Assembly (NCBI GenBank): GCA_029721435.1
Contig: CM056573.1
Span: 125,575,447-125,639,446, forward strand
Direction: 5' to 3'
Source of the DNA: Gymnothorax reevesii
Lineage: Eukaryota; Chordata; Actinopteri; Anguilliformes; Muraenidae
DNA: 64,000 nt
Positions 55,207 to 64,000 of the stretch are shown in pieces. The stretch's first letter is position 1; each line of letters opens with the position of its first letter. The position numbers and the translations under genes are program-made. The notes under the pieces were generated by a model, which was not told the DNA's origin, did not search any database, and saw only the letters and a program-made list of their open reading frames with translations.

Positions 55207-57027
55207 TGTATGTGTAAGCATGAGTGTGTTTGTGGGCACATGGAATGTACATGGGACATGGCTAAAAGTACCACTGACAAAGCAGAAAAATATATGTATG
55301 AATACAATATATTGCTGTACATGCATTTGTGTGTATGCATTGATATATTTTGAAAACAGAAAACATCATTATATATTTTCCTTGAACAATGTTATGAAGC
55401 AAGCCTCATTGTACATGGCCAGGGGGAATTATGCAGCTGAAAATAAATACTAATTCCATTGATTCTCTCTCAATGGAGAATATAAGGACAGTGGAAGTGC
55501 TTGGACATTCATGTGCGTCGCCCACAGATGTCCTTGGATGATGCTCGCGCTCTACAGCAGGTCAATTCAGGGCGCTAGGCTGTCGCTTCAAGGGGTAATC
55601 ACTGTCTTCATCTTTTACAGGGGTGACAGCGCATTCAGTAATACCAAGTGAAGGCTCAGGGCTGCAGAGCGATGTTCTTGGTCACGTTGAATCTATGAAT
55701 CATGTTTCACCACGGAGATCAACTTGTTGCAATAAATGAAATTGAATTCAGGTCAATATTTAAAAATATCACAAGCATGTTGAAGATAATCCTATAGTAA
55801 TGAAAAAATTCTATAAAATGCCCAGTGCTATAAGTACTTAAGTGACAAAATGTCCATTTTTAGAAAACTGAGAAAATCGACTGAGATAACTTCAGAGGAC
55901 ATATTCCAATCCGTACCTTACCTTTTTGAAAATGTGACTTTGTATTCATAATATCAGAAATGTGGCAAATTATTTATTTATGTGTATATTTTAAAGTACA
56001 GTTGGCCTGTTTGTTTGAATAAAAATTTGGCAGTCAAATTTGACCTTTAACCCTCTTTTGAAAGTTTAGGTCCTTTGTCGATGATGCATTGTCTATTTTT
56101 TAACACGTGAACACATTGATATAGCCACCAGCTCACCCATCATGCGACCCGCTACACCTGCAACGTAGCATGACTTTCCGACCGAAAACATTTAAAAGCA
56201 CAGCTTTACCTCTGAATTTCTGGGTTTTATAAATATTTTTAACAATATTGAATAATGCAGCATTCCTGTGAATTTTATATATCATTTATTGCATGTATCG
56301 TTTTTCACAAAGAGCTTTGGCTTTGTCTGCCATCGTGAAAACAGCTTGTCATTTCAGTGCCAGCAGACTTGTTCTTCAATTGCACACAGCTGAATTCAGC
56401 TGGCCATCTGGATATCGTTTGCATGCAGTTAGATCCATGCAAAAGTTTCGGACATTTCTCAAATGTTGTGGACATATTTTCACCTACTGTAAAGTAAACT
56501 TTTCTGGGTATTCGGACGTGCGCTATGTTTTTGTTACGTCCATCTCCGTTTCTGCATGTGCTCCAGCCACGTGGAGAGCAGCGTCGCCTGTTTCCTGATT
56601 GCTAAACTTATTCATCTGCTGTCCGTCCCCAGTGCACGTTTCATTCCCTCTGGGGACCAGCAGCCGTGGCTCGCATTTCTTATTAGAAGTTACCTCCGCT
56701 GACATTCTGCCATGAGTAGCAGGTAGAAATATTCTATTTCGCGCTTAATGTATCCTATATTTCTAGCTTTCTATTCAGAGCTTTTTAATGCCTGGATCAT
56801 CTGTATTCCTGAGTTTTGTGAATAAACATCCCTGCAGGAAAATTGGACCTGTGTTGCAATGGATGAATCCTTGTAGTTTTCTCAAAAAATAAATCCAATC
56901 ATGAAAGCTTTTTCCGCTCAAACTTCCACTTCTTAGTGACTGTAATATAAAAGACCCAAAAAAATACTACAGTGACAGTCATCGTTTGGAGTTGGTGCCA
57001 GGGAATGGAAGCGGGATTAAAGTAGTG
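54443..57027. other. No gene seen; microsatellites at 55.0-55.2 kb
   Basis: 54580-54710 is complex, with GATTGACTTTATTAGAGATG and GGTTTAGCAGCTGATTTAGA, and might be conserved non-coding DNA. TG arrays lie at 55025-55051 and 55169-55203. The remainder is AT-rich without defensible coding sequence. Confidence 0.4.
55001..55205 (+). repeat. (TG)n microsatellite cluster
   Basis: Two pure TG runs joined by degenerate TG/TA-rich DNA. The cysteine/valine-rich and histidine/threonine-rich frames here are repeat translations. Confidence 0.92.
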
Positions 57028-57352
57028 ATTTCAAAGAGCTCTGGCAACAGCAGATGAACAGCAATAAGCGGGTTTGATAGTGGATGGAGCTTTGGGATTT
57101 GAAAGTGAAGAGCCAACTGGTAAGAGTACTTAAGTCACATTTTAACACACCTTGCGGTAAGGATGGGAAACTGCCTTTTATAGTTATTTATGTCAATATT
57201 CTCTATTTTCTTGAAATGGGCATTTTATGACAAAGTACTTTAAGAAGTGGGGTCTTCAGTGAGCTGATTTATAGGATCTATCATACTTCAGGTCTTTTGT
57301 TCACCAAATAGACATTTTGTGACTTAAGTACTTTTAGCACCAGGGTCTTCAA

Positions 57353-57830
57353 GTGCTCTGGCAACATGAGCAGGGACACACGGCTTTGATAGTGGATGGA
57401 GAGGTGGGATTAAAAGCTCTCTGGCTACATGAACAAGATTAACCTGTTTTACATGAAAGATAGAGGATGGACTTTGAAAGGGCTCTGGCTACAGCCACGT
57501 ACAGGAATAAGCTGCATTGATAAAGCATGGAGATATGGGATAAGGGAGTACTCTGGCTTCATGAGCAGGAATAAGTAGGTTTGATTAAGGATAGAGAGAT
57601 GATTTTGAAAGCGCTTTGATCAGATTATCTAGAATAATATGTTTTGATAGAGGATGAGATAGGATTTGAAAGCGCACTGGCTGCATGATTTGATTGATTG
57701 TAGATTGAGGGAAGAGATATGACAGTGCTCTGGCGACAGTCAATGAACATGAATAACTAGGGTTGGTAAAGCTGGATAATGGATGGAGGGATAGCTTTGA
57801 AGGTGTTCAGGCACCAAACCCTGACTAGGA
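57353..57830 (+). repeat. Degenerate minisatellite, period about 64 bp
   Basis: Units begin near 57353, 57416, 57481, 57548, 57611, 57671, 57725 and 57802. The shared pattern is GCTCTGGC.ACATGA, then CAGGAATAAG, GGTTTGATA, GGATGGAGAGATGGGATT and GAAAG. An outlying unit lies at 57036-57110. Spacing of 54-77 bp and many differences indicate an old array. Confidence 0.8.
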
Positions 57831-59158
57831 ATGAGTGGCTTACATACGCACAGAATGAATGGATGGGTGTGTTTCACAGTGCTTGGGGTGAAGGGTGCCA
57901 ACTTAATGTTGAGAGGTGGTCAGTGTCATAGTGTTGGGGTGCCCACAATGCAGGTCCTGACACCTTCAGCTTCAACCGAGAGCCGGGAACAGATAGCAGA
58001 GAACGGGGTGGAGGAGTGCAGTGGCCTGGGTGTGAAATAGGGTATGTAGCATATTTAGCATATTCATTTTCTTTAAGGGCTCAGTGTGAAGTCTGCTGGA
58101 GAATCCTGATGAAGATGTGCATACATAGTGCCATACAGACTGCGTCACGTATAGCGCTGAAACAGAACTATACCTGAGGCGCACACTTATGTCCATTTGT
58201 ATTCATGATAGCAGAGCTGGTCTTTTGGTGCTGGAACTCCCCGCGATTATCTGTCGTTAGCCTGGAGAGATATAGGAAGTGAGAGAAAGTGAAAGAAGGG
58301 GAGAAAGATAGAGAAGTAGAGAGAGTAAGAGAAAAGAGCAATAGAGAGAGGCAGAGAGAGAGAACAAGAGGTTTACAGAGAACAAATTCAAATTTAATTT
58401 CACAAAGCCCAGATAAAGGTTTCTAAAAATCAAACAAACTCTGATTAAGAAATTACCATGACATCATACTTACCGGCTTTTCCTCTGATTATGGCCACCT
58501 GTAACAAAATCTGCTGCGTGACTCACTTATTCTTTGTGCTCCTCTATTATGTTGGGAAGGTTTGAATGAGAAGTTAGGGCTTTAAATTCGTGGCATATTT
58601 AATTTCAAATTTGGGATTTCCCAAGAAATTTCCTCCTCAGTCCTGATAATTTTCACGCAAAAATTGTAGCTCTGTCTCCACCACTCCATGACTGCAGAGA
58701 GCATGCAGTCTGCCCTCTCCAACAACATCTCTGAAAATGAACAGCAGTTGCTGAGGCTTGGGACAGAAGTTTAACCCCATAAAATACACTGACCCTCGTA
58801 TGGGTTCATAAAATGCAGCTACTCTTTTCAAATCTGTGGATCTCCGGGCCTTTGTTCAATTCTAATGAAGATCCTAAGGTTTTGAACAAACTTCAATGTG
58901 TTCTGCTGAATTACAAGGAAATGTGCATACAGTTACGAGATCAATATATTTTCCATTTGTAATGCTGAGGCCATAAAAACATGCCATCTTGGGTTTGAAT
59001 ATTCTAATTCATATAATTGTAAAGTTGCTTCAGTGAAGCACTGCAATCAGTGGATAGATACAGAATTTATATATGACATTATCCCACGATGTGGGAAAAA
59101 GTTCAGACTTAGAACCTACTTAATGGAGAACTTCAGTGAAGAATTACAGTTGATAGGG
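57831..59158. other. No gene seen
   Basis: Purine-rich GA repeats at 58262-58380. The rest is unique-looking AT-rich sequence. No domain or splice-bounded exon could be supported. Confidence 0.5.
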
Positions 59159-59170
59159 TGTTACGGTCCA
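59159..59170 (-). mobile_element. LTR-like element copy D, terminal piece split off by Harbinger 1
   Basis: TGTTACGGTCCA is the last part, read on the minus strand as TGGACCGTAACA, of the family end seen as TCTGGACCATAA at 35 kb and TCTGGATCATAACA at 12.3 kb. The rest of the element lies beyond the Harbinger insertion at 63483. Confidence 0.6.
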
Positions 59171-59664
59171 GGGGCCTCATTTATCATTGTGGACACACCT
59201 TTTTTTACACCTTATTTTACACCGTTTTGTGTGAATGCACTTTTCTCTGCCAAATTTGGGATCTATCAAATCCAAACCTGACGGAAAAAAGTATGGACAT
59301 TTACACTGATTTTGAGCATGGCGCACCTTGATTTACACCCTTTTTAAAGAACAGGAGGAATTGGCGACGCAGCTGCTGAGTCAGAGAATTGCAGTGTGCG
59401 AGGGAGAGTGGAGCGTGGATTATCGCCTATTTAAAAGAACAATCAAAGCCACAGCAAAGTCCGGTTTTCCAAATATTATTGGAGCCATTGACTGCAGTCA
59501 CATCATGATTAGGGCACCATCGGTGAATGAATTTGTATATTTGAATCGCAAAAATGTGCATACGATCAATACCCAAATCACAGAGATGCCAAGTCTCACG
59601 CATTCGGCGTCAGTCTCATGCATTTTTTAGGCTTATTCACCATAGTCCGCAATTATTCACTTGA

Positions 59665-61455
59665 AGGTTCTATTCTCCCATGGGCGTAAGTCGAAAAAAG
59701 CGCGTAGCTACGCGCTTTTCAGCCTAAGCGTATTCTTCCCTCGACTTAAGTCTGTGCATTACGCGCCCTGAAGGCAGTTACGCGCTTGGGGCAGAGCAAG
59801 GCCAAAATTGGGGCGTTTCCGGGCGTTTCTCATGTTTCTCATTTCTCATGTTTCTGTATTAAGGTCAAGCGCCAACATAAGGCGAAATGGAATATTGCGT
59901 TTGATGTCGGTTATAGGCCGAATTTTAACATTAATTTTATTTTATTTAACATGGTAAAGGTTGAGACATTCACTATTCGATTGTTCATCCTTATTTCTAA
60001 ACTACAATTCTCATAACCATAATAAATTATCAAACGTAATCATCATATGATATTACGCAACAGCCTGTTCTCCAATTAGTTCAATTACAAATGCATTCCA
60101 AACAATTACAAACATACCGGTGGTCATCAAGGTCACAACTGCGCTGTCGATCCTGGCATCTGAGTCGTTCCAGAGAGTGGCTGGTGATGTCATGCACATG
60201 TCACAGGCGTCTGTGTCAAGGTGTCTGACACGGTTGACGCTATGCTGCCCCACGTGCAGCCAGTTTAAAATTCTCCGTAACACCAGCTGAAAAACGGAGA
60301 GTTCGGGGGGGGGGTTCAACCGGATTGCCAGGTTCCCCAGTATTGTGGGAACCATTGATTGTACTCACGTTGCAATCAGAACCCCTTCCACTAATAAGAA
60401 TATGTACAGAGACCGTAGACGTCAGCACAGCATTAAGCTATGTTGCCATTTATACAGCTTAAGTCAGGCGGCATTGCAGACACGGGTACGTCAAAAATCG
60501 CATATCATTGTCTTTATATGAAGTGTTTCCATCTACGCGATTTTCACCCGGCTCCTGGAGCGAAGCCGCATGCGTATTTTTCTGATCTCATCGATTCCAG
60601 CTCCAGCGCACACGAATCGCACGAGGAATTCTCTCTAGTTCAAAGACGTTTCCCCACTTTATTTGTTAACAAACGAGTACCTTTGAAGCAATGGGTAGTA
60701 TTTCTTGCCCTGTTCAGAGCAGAGCCGAGGTTTCTGCAGCGACATACAGTACATGTATTTATCATTGTCAGTGAATCAAAAGCATACTGCCGCTTCTTTC
60801 CTGTTTTCCACGGAACCAACAGGCTATTTTAGGAGGGGCACATTTTCAATGCTCTGATTACGCTGGTTGAGAAGCGCTAAATTCTTTATTTATTACTTCA
60901 TTATCGCGGCAATTTGTTTGTTTGCATAGCTTTAATGCCATGGTGGCTAGAATAAGAAATAAAAAAGAGATGCCTGCATTAATTGGCACAGACATAGCCT
61001 ACATAGGCCTACTATTACAGCGGCATATCGTCAACCTGCTGATAAAACCTCATATCTTCAAAATGATAAAACTTCACAGGAAAAAAAATAAATATAAGAA
61101 TATATATAAATTGATAAATATAATTTAAAACATAAATAAAATAAACGTTTAATTCTGTGTGTAAGAATAGTGGACATACGAGTTTTTGTTTCTTATCAGT
61201 TTGGAGATACAAGGTTTTATCAGCAGGCCCACGATATTCAAATTTAAAGTCTGGTTTGCTTTTCCATGGACCACAAATGCATTTTCATGGTAAATCAGAA
61301 AATCCTTGTTCCATATTTTCCTGATAGCCATAATCAATAAGCTTGGTACAGTGCCTGCCTCTCTTTTGGATCAGTCACACCTCTTTCATAACTCAAAAGC
61401 GCTTAACTCGAATCGCGTAAAAAAGGACTTACGCGCTAATGGGAGAATAGACCCC
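59665..61455 (+). mobile_element. Harbinger 2, inserted in foldback copy 2
   Basis: Left end AGGTTCTATTCTCCC, right end on the minus strand GGGGTCTATTCTCCC, then GCGTAAGTC on both sides. TGA precedes (59662-59664) and follows (61456-61458), a 3-bp target duplication as known for PIF/Harbinger. The 1791-bp interior holds a degraded nuclease. Subterminal GCGCGTA-type motifs are dense near the left end. Confidence 0.82.
60333..60443 (+). pseudogene. HARBI1-like nuclease remnant of Harbinger 2
   Basis: The short frame reads FPSIVGTIDCTHVAIRTP and continues NKNMYRDRRRQHSIKL. This matches the first-Asp block of the HARBI1 family (FPN.IGAIDCTHV.I). No second Asp or Glu block is recognisable downstream and the sequence diverges after about 60443, so only a relic is left. 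Confidence 0.7.
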
Positions 61456-62070
61456 TGAATGCTTAATGAGATTTTCATGCGGAAATAAAATCCTTGCGCA
61501 TTGAAGTTTCCTTTTCACTTGCGTAAAGCTGCACCTCATCACAAGTAACATGGAAAGCGATTATGACTCCGGACTCCCCGTGCTTCTCTTTACTCAGAGA
61601 TTGGAAACAATGCATGTTTTTCATGATCGTTTAAAGTGTTTTAATGTAATATGAGACCATTTGAAACGTTTTTATGCAATTCCACTGCTTTCAATCCCTC
61701 AGTAAAGACAAGCGTGAGAATTCAAGAGTCATAATCGATATCCGCGTCACTAGTGGGGAAATCCACCGTAATGCACGTGAAACTGATAAACTTGATGCAC
61801 AATGACTTAAATTCCGCGAGTGAATTTCTTCAGTCCGTGTTGATTGAATAATTGCTAACTACGACACAGGAACGTGAATGCCACTAAGAAGAGAGACTCA
61901 CGCCTAAGGCGTAAGCCTTGGTATGTCTGAAATCATGTGAGACGCCGAAGTGCTCATAACGAATGTAGTGGCGTGGTGGCCTGGCTCTACACATGATTCA
62001 TTCATCCTGACGCACAGCAGTGTGGGGGCGAGACTGGGGGCAGGCGCTGCGCGTGACGGCTGGCTGCTTG

Positions 62071-62165
62071 GTGAGTGCTTGTTGGCCACACAGTGTACGC
62101 ATTCATTGAAAGCTGCTGCTTAATCAATTCAAGGCTGATACTCACCCCATCCTTGTGACTTATAG
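62071..62165 (+). other. Intron in the Harbinger 1 transposase
   Basis: Donor GTGAGT follows ...GGCTGGCTGCTTG and acceptor TTATAG precedes GTGATAGTGGC. Joining keeps the conserved WLLGDSGY block in frame. Length 95 nt. Confidence 0.7.
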
Positions 62166-62567
62166 GTGATAGTGGCTACTTCCTGAGAGAGTAGCTGCTA
62201 GCGCCTATCCCAGATTCACAGGGCGGTCAGGAAATCCAGTGTAATGAGGTCCATGCGTGTGCGGTGGAGCGCGCCATCGGGCTCCTAAAAGACCGATGGA
62301 CCCGCATGGATGCGTCGGATGGTCGGCTCCTCTACCACCCGAAAAAAGGTCAGCAGGAACATCTGGGGTTGTGCCATCCTGCACAATGTGGCAGTGAGGC
62401 GTGGGGTTGCGCTGCCGCTGGGCCTCCCTCCACCACAGCATGTGGACCTGGACCCACAGCCCCCTCCCCGTCATGAGGGATTTCAACTGAGACTAAGGGC
62501 ACGCGCTGTGGTGATGCAGCGGTTGTGAAGCTGCCCCCCCCATCTCTCACCCCTCATGTTGACATAA

Positions 62568-62591
62568 AGAATGTGTGTGTGTGCGTGTGTG

Positions 62592-62627
<36 letters not shown>

Positions 62628-62628
62628 G
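62568..62628 (+). repeat. (TG)n microsatellite
   Basis: TG array with GCG interruptions in the 3' part of Harbinger 1, after the transposase stop. Confidence 0.92.
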
Positions 62629-63482
62629 CTTACGAGTTTCTCAGTTTCAGTCTTGCAAAGTTGTGTTTAGTTTTCAGTATTGCAAGAACCGCATATTTCA
62701 TTCCTCGTACATTAGAAATCCACAACTTGAGAGAGAAATAAATTCATCTATATCAAACACAACTTTGTAATTTTTGTCCCTCTATGCAACTGAAACAAAA
62801 CGCACACCTACTGCATTTGACAAAAGATTTGACTCAAAAGTTTTTTTTATTGCCTCTGTAAGACTTGTGACCGCAGCACTCGGCGGTTCTACGCTTGTTG
62901 GTGAAGCCGGGGCAGTGGCTGAATAGATGAGATTGTTTTAATTTCCGGAGGAAAAATTGTTTGGTCCAAAATTATTTGTTCATTTCTGTTGTGATTCTCT
63001 ATGTGTTCTTGGTTATATGTTCTTGTTCCTAAATAAACCACAAGACGAAGTGATCATACAGAATTAGTGTAAATACCTGCCGAAGAAGACTCTTTTCCTC
63101 GTCTGTACAAGCACGTTTTTCTCACTAACTGAGAAGTTTCGCTTCTTTCCGCGTTTCCCATCCATGCTTCACCGTCTTCCACTGACGTGACCCCACAAAT
63201 CCCCAGAGCGCACATGGCTACTTGACATGCAGATGCTCATTTGCATTGACTATATATGGTCATGTCTGGGCGTGTAGTGGGCGGGACATGAGGCGCGTTC
63301 ACGTCCACCCTTTTCTTGGGTCCGGTGTGATTCATCAATGGGAATTGCTGAAAGCAGTGCGTACGCTTAGTTTGATAGATCTGAAAAAGGAGTAAATATT
63401 TTGGGTGTACGCCATTTTTTGCTTTTCGCCGTAAGTGAAAATTTATTAGCACTTTTACACCCTTTTTGATAAATGAGGCCCC

Positions 63483-64000
63483 TGATCAGGAATCAAGCGC
63501 GCAGTCAAAAGCACAGTCAAACTAGTAGTTTATTGAGAGCAACAGAGTAGAGAGTGGGAGCAGAACCTCTAGATAGTATAGTGGGCACAGAACCCTGAGG
63601 AGGATAGAAAGTTTGGCACAGTTGTAATAGGCTAAGCTTGAGCTGCAATCGCTGGCCAGGTTTCCGGGATCCTGCCGGGTGCCGGTCTCACTAAAGTGCT
63701 TCAGATGATGGAGAGGTTACTTGAGGGGAACGCGTCCCAGTCCTGGCCCCAGGTCAGGATCAGAAGCTTGTTCCTAACAATCTGGACAAGGAGAGCAAAC
63801 TTAATGAGCTAGAAATAATGCAATCACAATCTTGGACCCTGATTAAGATTGGAAGCTTGTCCTTGATAACTTGTGTAGAAGAACAGGAACAGACTTGAAG
63901 TGAGATAACTTGAATGCCGTCCCAATCTTGGACCCTGATTAAGATTGGAAGCTCGTTCAAATCAGTTTCAAATGCATTACGGTGGATTTCACCACTAGTA
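63483..64000 (-). mobile_element. LTR-like element copy D, main part, cut by the window end
   Basis: On the minus strand it ends CTGCGCGCTTGATTCCTGAT at the Harbinger junction. TCAATAAA lies at about 63536. Three tandem blocks of the form AAGCTTCCAATCTTAATCAG followed by GGTCCAAGATTGGGAC lie at 63742-63776, 63828-63861 and 63922-63955. These units identify the family also seen at 11.9, 35.0 and 48.6 kb. The right boundary is not reached. Confidence 0.65.
63968..64000 (+). repeat. Start of a third copy of the foldback palindrome sequence
   Basis: ATTACGGTGGATTTCACCAC followed by TAGTA matches 44627-44649 of foldback copy 1. The window ends here, so it is unclear whether this is a full element. 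Confidence 0.6.

Larger units (their letters stand above)
59581..61929. mobile_element. Foldback-type element (hAT-like ends), copy 2, inside the Harbinger 1 transposase
   Basis: Left end CAGAGATGCCAAGTCTCACG, right end on the minus strand CAGACATACCAAGGCTTACG. AAATCA stands directly on both sides (59575-59580 and 61930-61935), an exact 6-bp target duplication. Deleting one copy restores the transposase reading frame. Subtracting the Harbinger 2 insertion leaves about 555 bp, matching the 564-bp copy at 44467-45030, including the same internal palindrome. Confidence 0.85.
59328..62528 (+). pseudogene. HARBI1-like DDE nuclease of Harbinger 1, split and inactivated
   Basis: The transposase would cut and join the Harbinger ends. 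SGFPNIIGAIDCSH (first Asp, about 59485) and YLNRKNVHTINTQI run to the insertion at 59581. The frame resumes at 61930 with DAEVLITNVVAWWPGSTHD (second Asp) and SFILTHSSVGARLGAG. A 95-nt intron (62071-62165) follows, then GDSGYFL. VERAIGLLKDRW carries the Glu and ILHNVAVRRG completes the conserved block, ending at 62526-62528. Breaks: the N-terminal part is shortened, a TGA follows the insertion site, a TAG lies just after the intron, and there is a shift near 62345. The partner Myb-like protein of Harbinger elements was not found. Confidence 0.88.
59171..63482 (+). mobile_element. PIF/Harbinger transposon (Harbinger 1) inserted in LTR-like copy D
   Basis: Left end GGGGCCTCATTTATCA (59171), right end on the minus strand GGGGCCTCATTTATCA (about 63482-63467), perfect for 16 bp. 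Subterminal ACACC(T/C)TTTTT motifs occur on both sides. It carries a HARBI1-like transposase with an intron. Without the nested 2.35-kb insertion it would be about 1.96 kb. A 3-bp duplication is not clear, perhaps due to later mutation. Confidence 0.85.

Noticed and set aside
54961..55353. His/Thr- and Cys/Val-rich frames of about 120 codons
   Set aside because: Translation of TG/CA microsatellites on both strands.
56293..56598. 101-codon frame as a host gene
   Set aside because: No recognisable domain or exon boundary; not supported.

Overview
The window looks like repeat-rich, intergenic DNA of a ray-finned fish, most likely a teleost. This is inference from the repeat families present: L1/Tx1-type LINEs, IR/DR-type Tc1 transposons, HARBI1-type Harbinger elements, a restriction-endonuclease-type non-LTR element, a Ty3/gypsy element, and a tRNA-derived SINE whose body resembles one widespread in teleosts. 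I could not defend any complete host protein-coding gene or functional RNA gene. Nearly every long open frame belongs to a mobile element or is antisense to one. All alignments were made by eye.

Layout. 1-4020: 3' part of an L1/Tx1 LINE (+) split by a Tc1 element. 4.0-5.75 kb: small repeats. 6.9-10.4 kb: three non-autonomous DNA elements nested inside one another, each marked by its own inverted termini. 11.9-12.3 kb: LTR-like copy A. 15.15-16.25 kb: a truncated second Tc1-type element. 16.5-18.05 kb: microsatellites. 19.77-20.26 kb: a tRNA-derived SINE with target duplications. 22.0-22.57 kb: a solo-LTR-like segment. 22.8-26.1 kb: a reverse transcriptase/restriction-like endonuclease retroelement (-) flanked by about 22-bp direct repeats. 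27.1-27.5 kb: two tRNA-like SINE heads.

28.2-35.0 kb: a nearly full-length, decayed L1/Tx1 element (-) carrying at least three further insertions. 35.0-35.5 kb: LTR-like copy B. 37.3-43.2 kb: a very young Ty3/gypsy retrotransposon with 361-bp LTRs that differ at only four positions. 43.4-47.5 kb: a tentative TTAA-flanked element holding a 564-bp foldback element and a SINE. 48.6-49.2 kb: LTR-like copy C. 53.9-54.4 kb: a MITE. 57.35-57.83 kb: a degenerate minisatellite. 59.16-64 kb: LTR-like copy D, split by a Harbinger transposon, which is itself split by a foldback element, which is in turn split by a second Harbinger element.

There is no operon-like cooperation between genes. The coherent story is stratigraphy: insertion order can be read from the nests, from target duplications (TA, TGA, AAATCA and others) and from LTR identity. 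The best leads are the two nests, the 6-bp-duplication foldback family, the endonuclease-type retroelement, the recent gypsy insertion, and a recurring LTR-like family with internal tandem units. A few AT-rich, homeobox-motif-like intervals could be conserved non-coding elements, but only comparison with other fish could show this.
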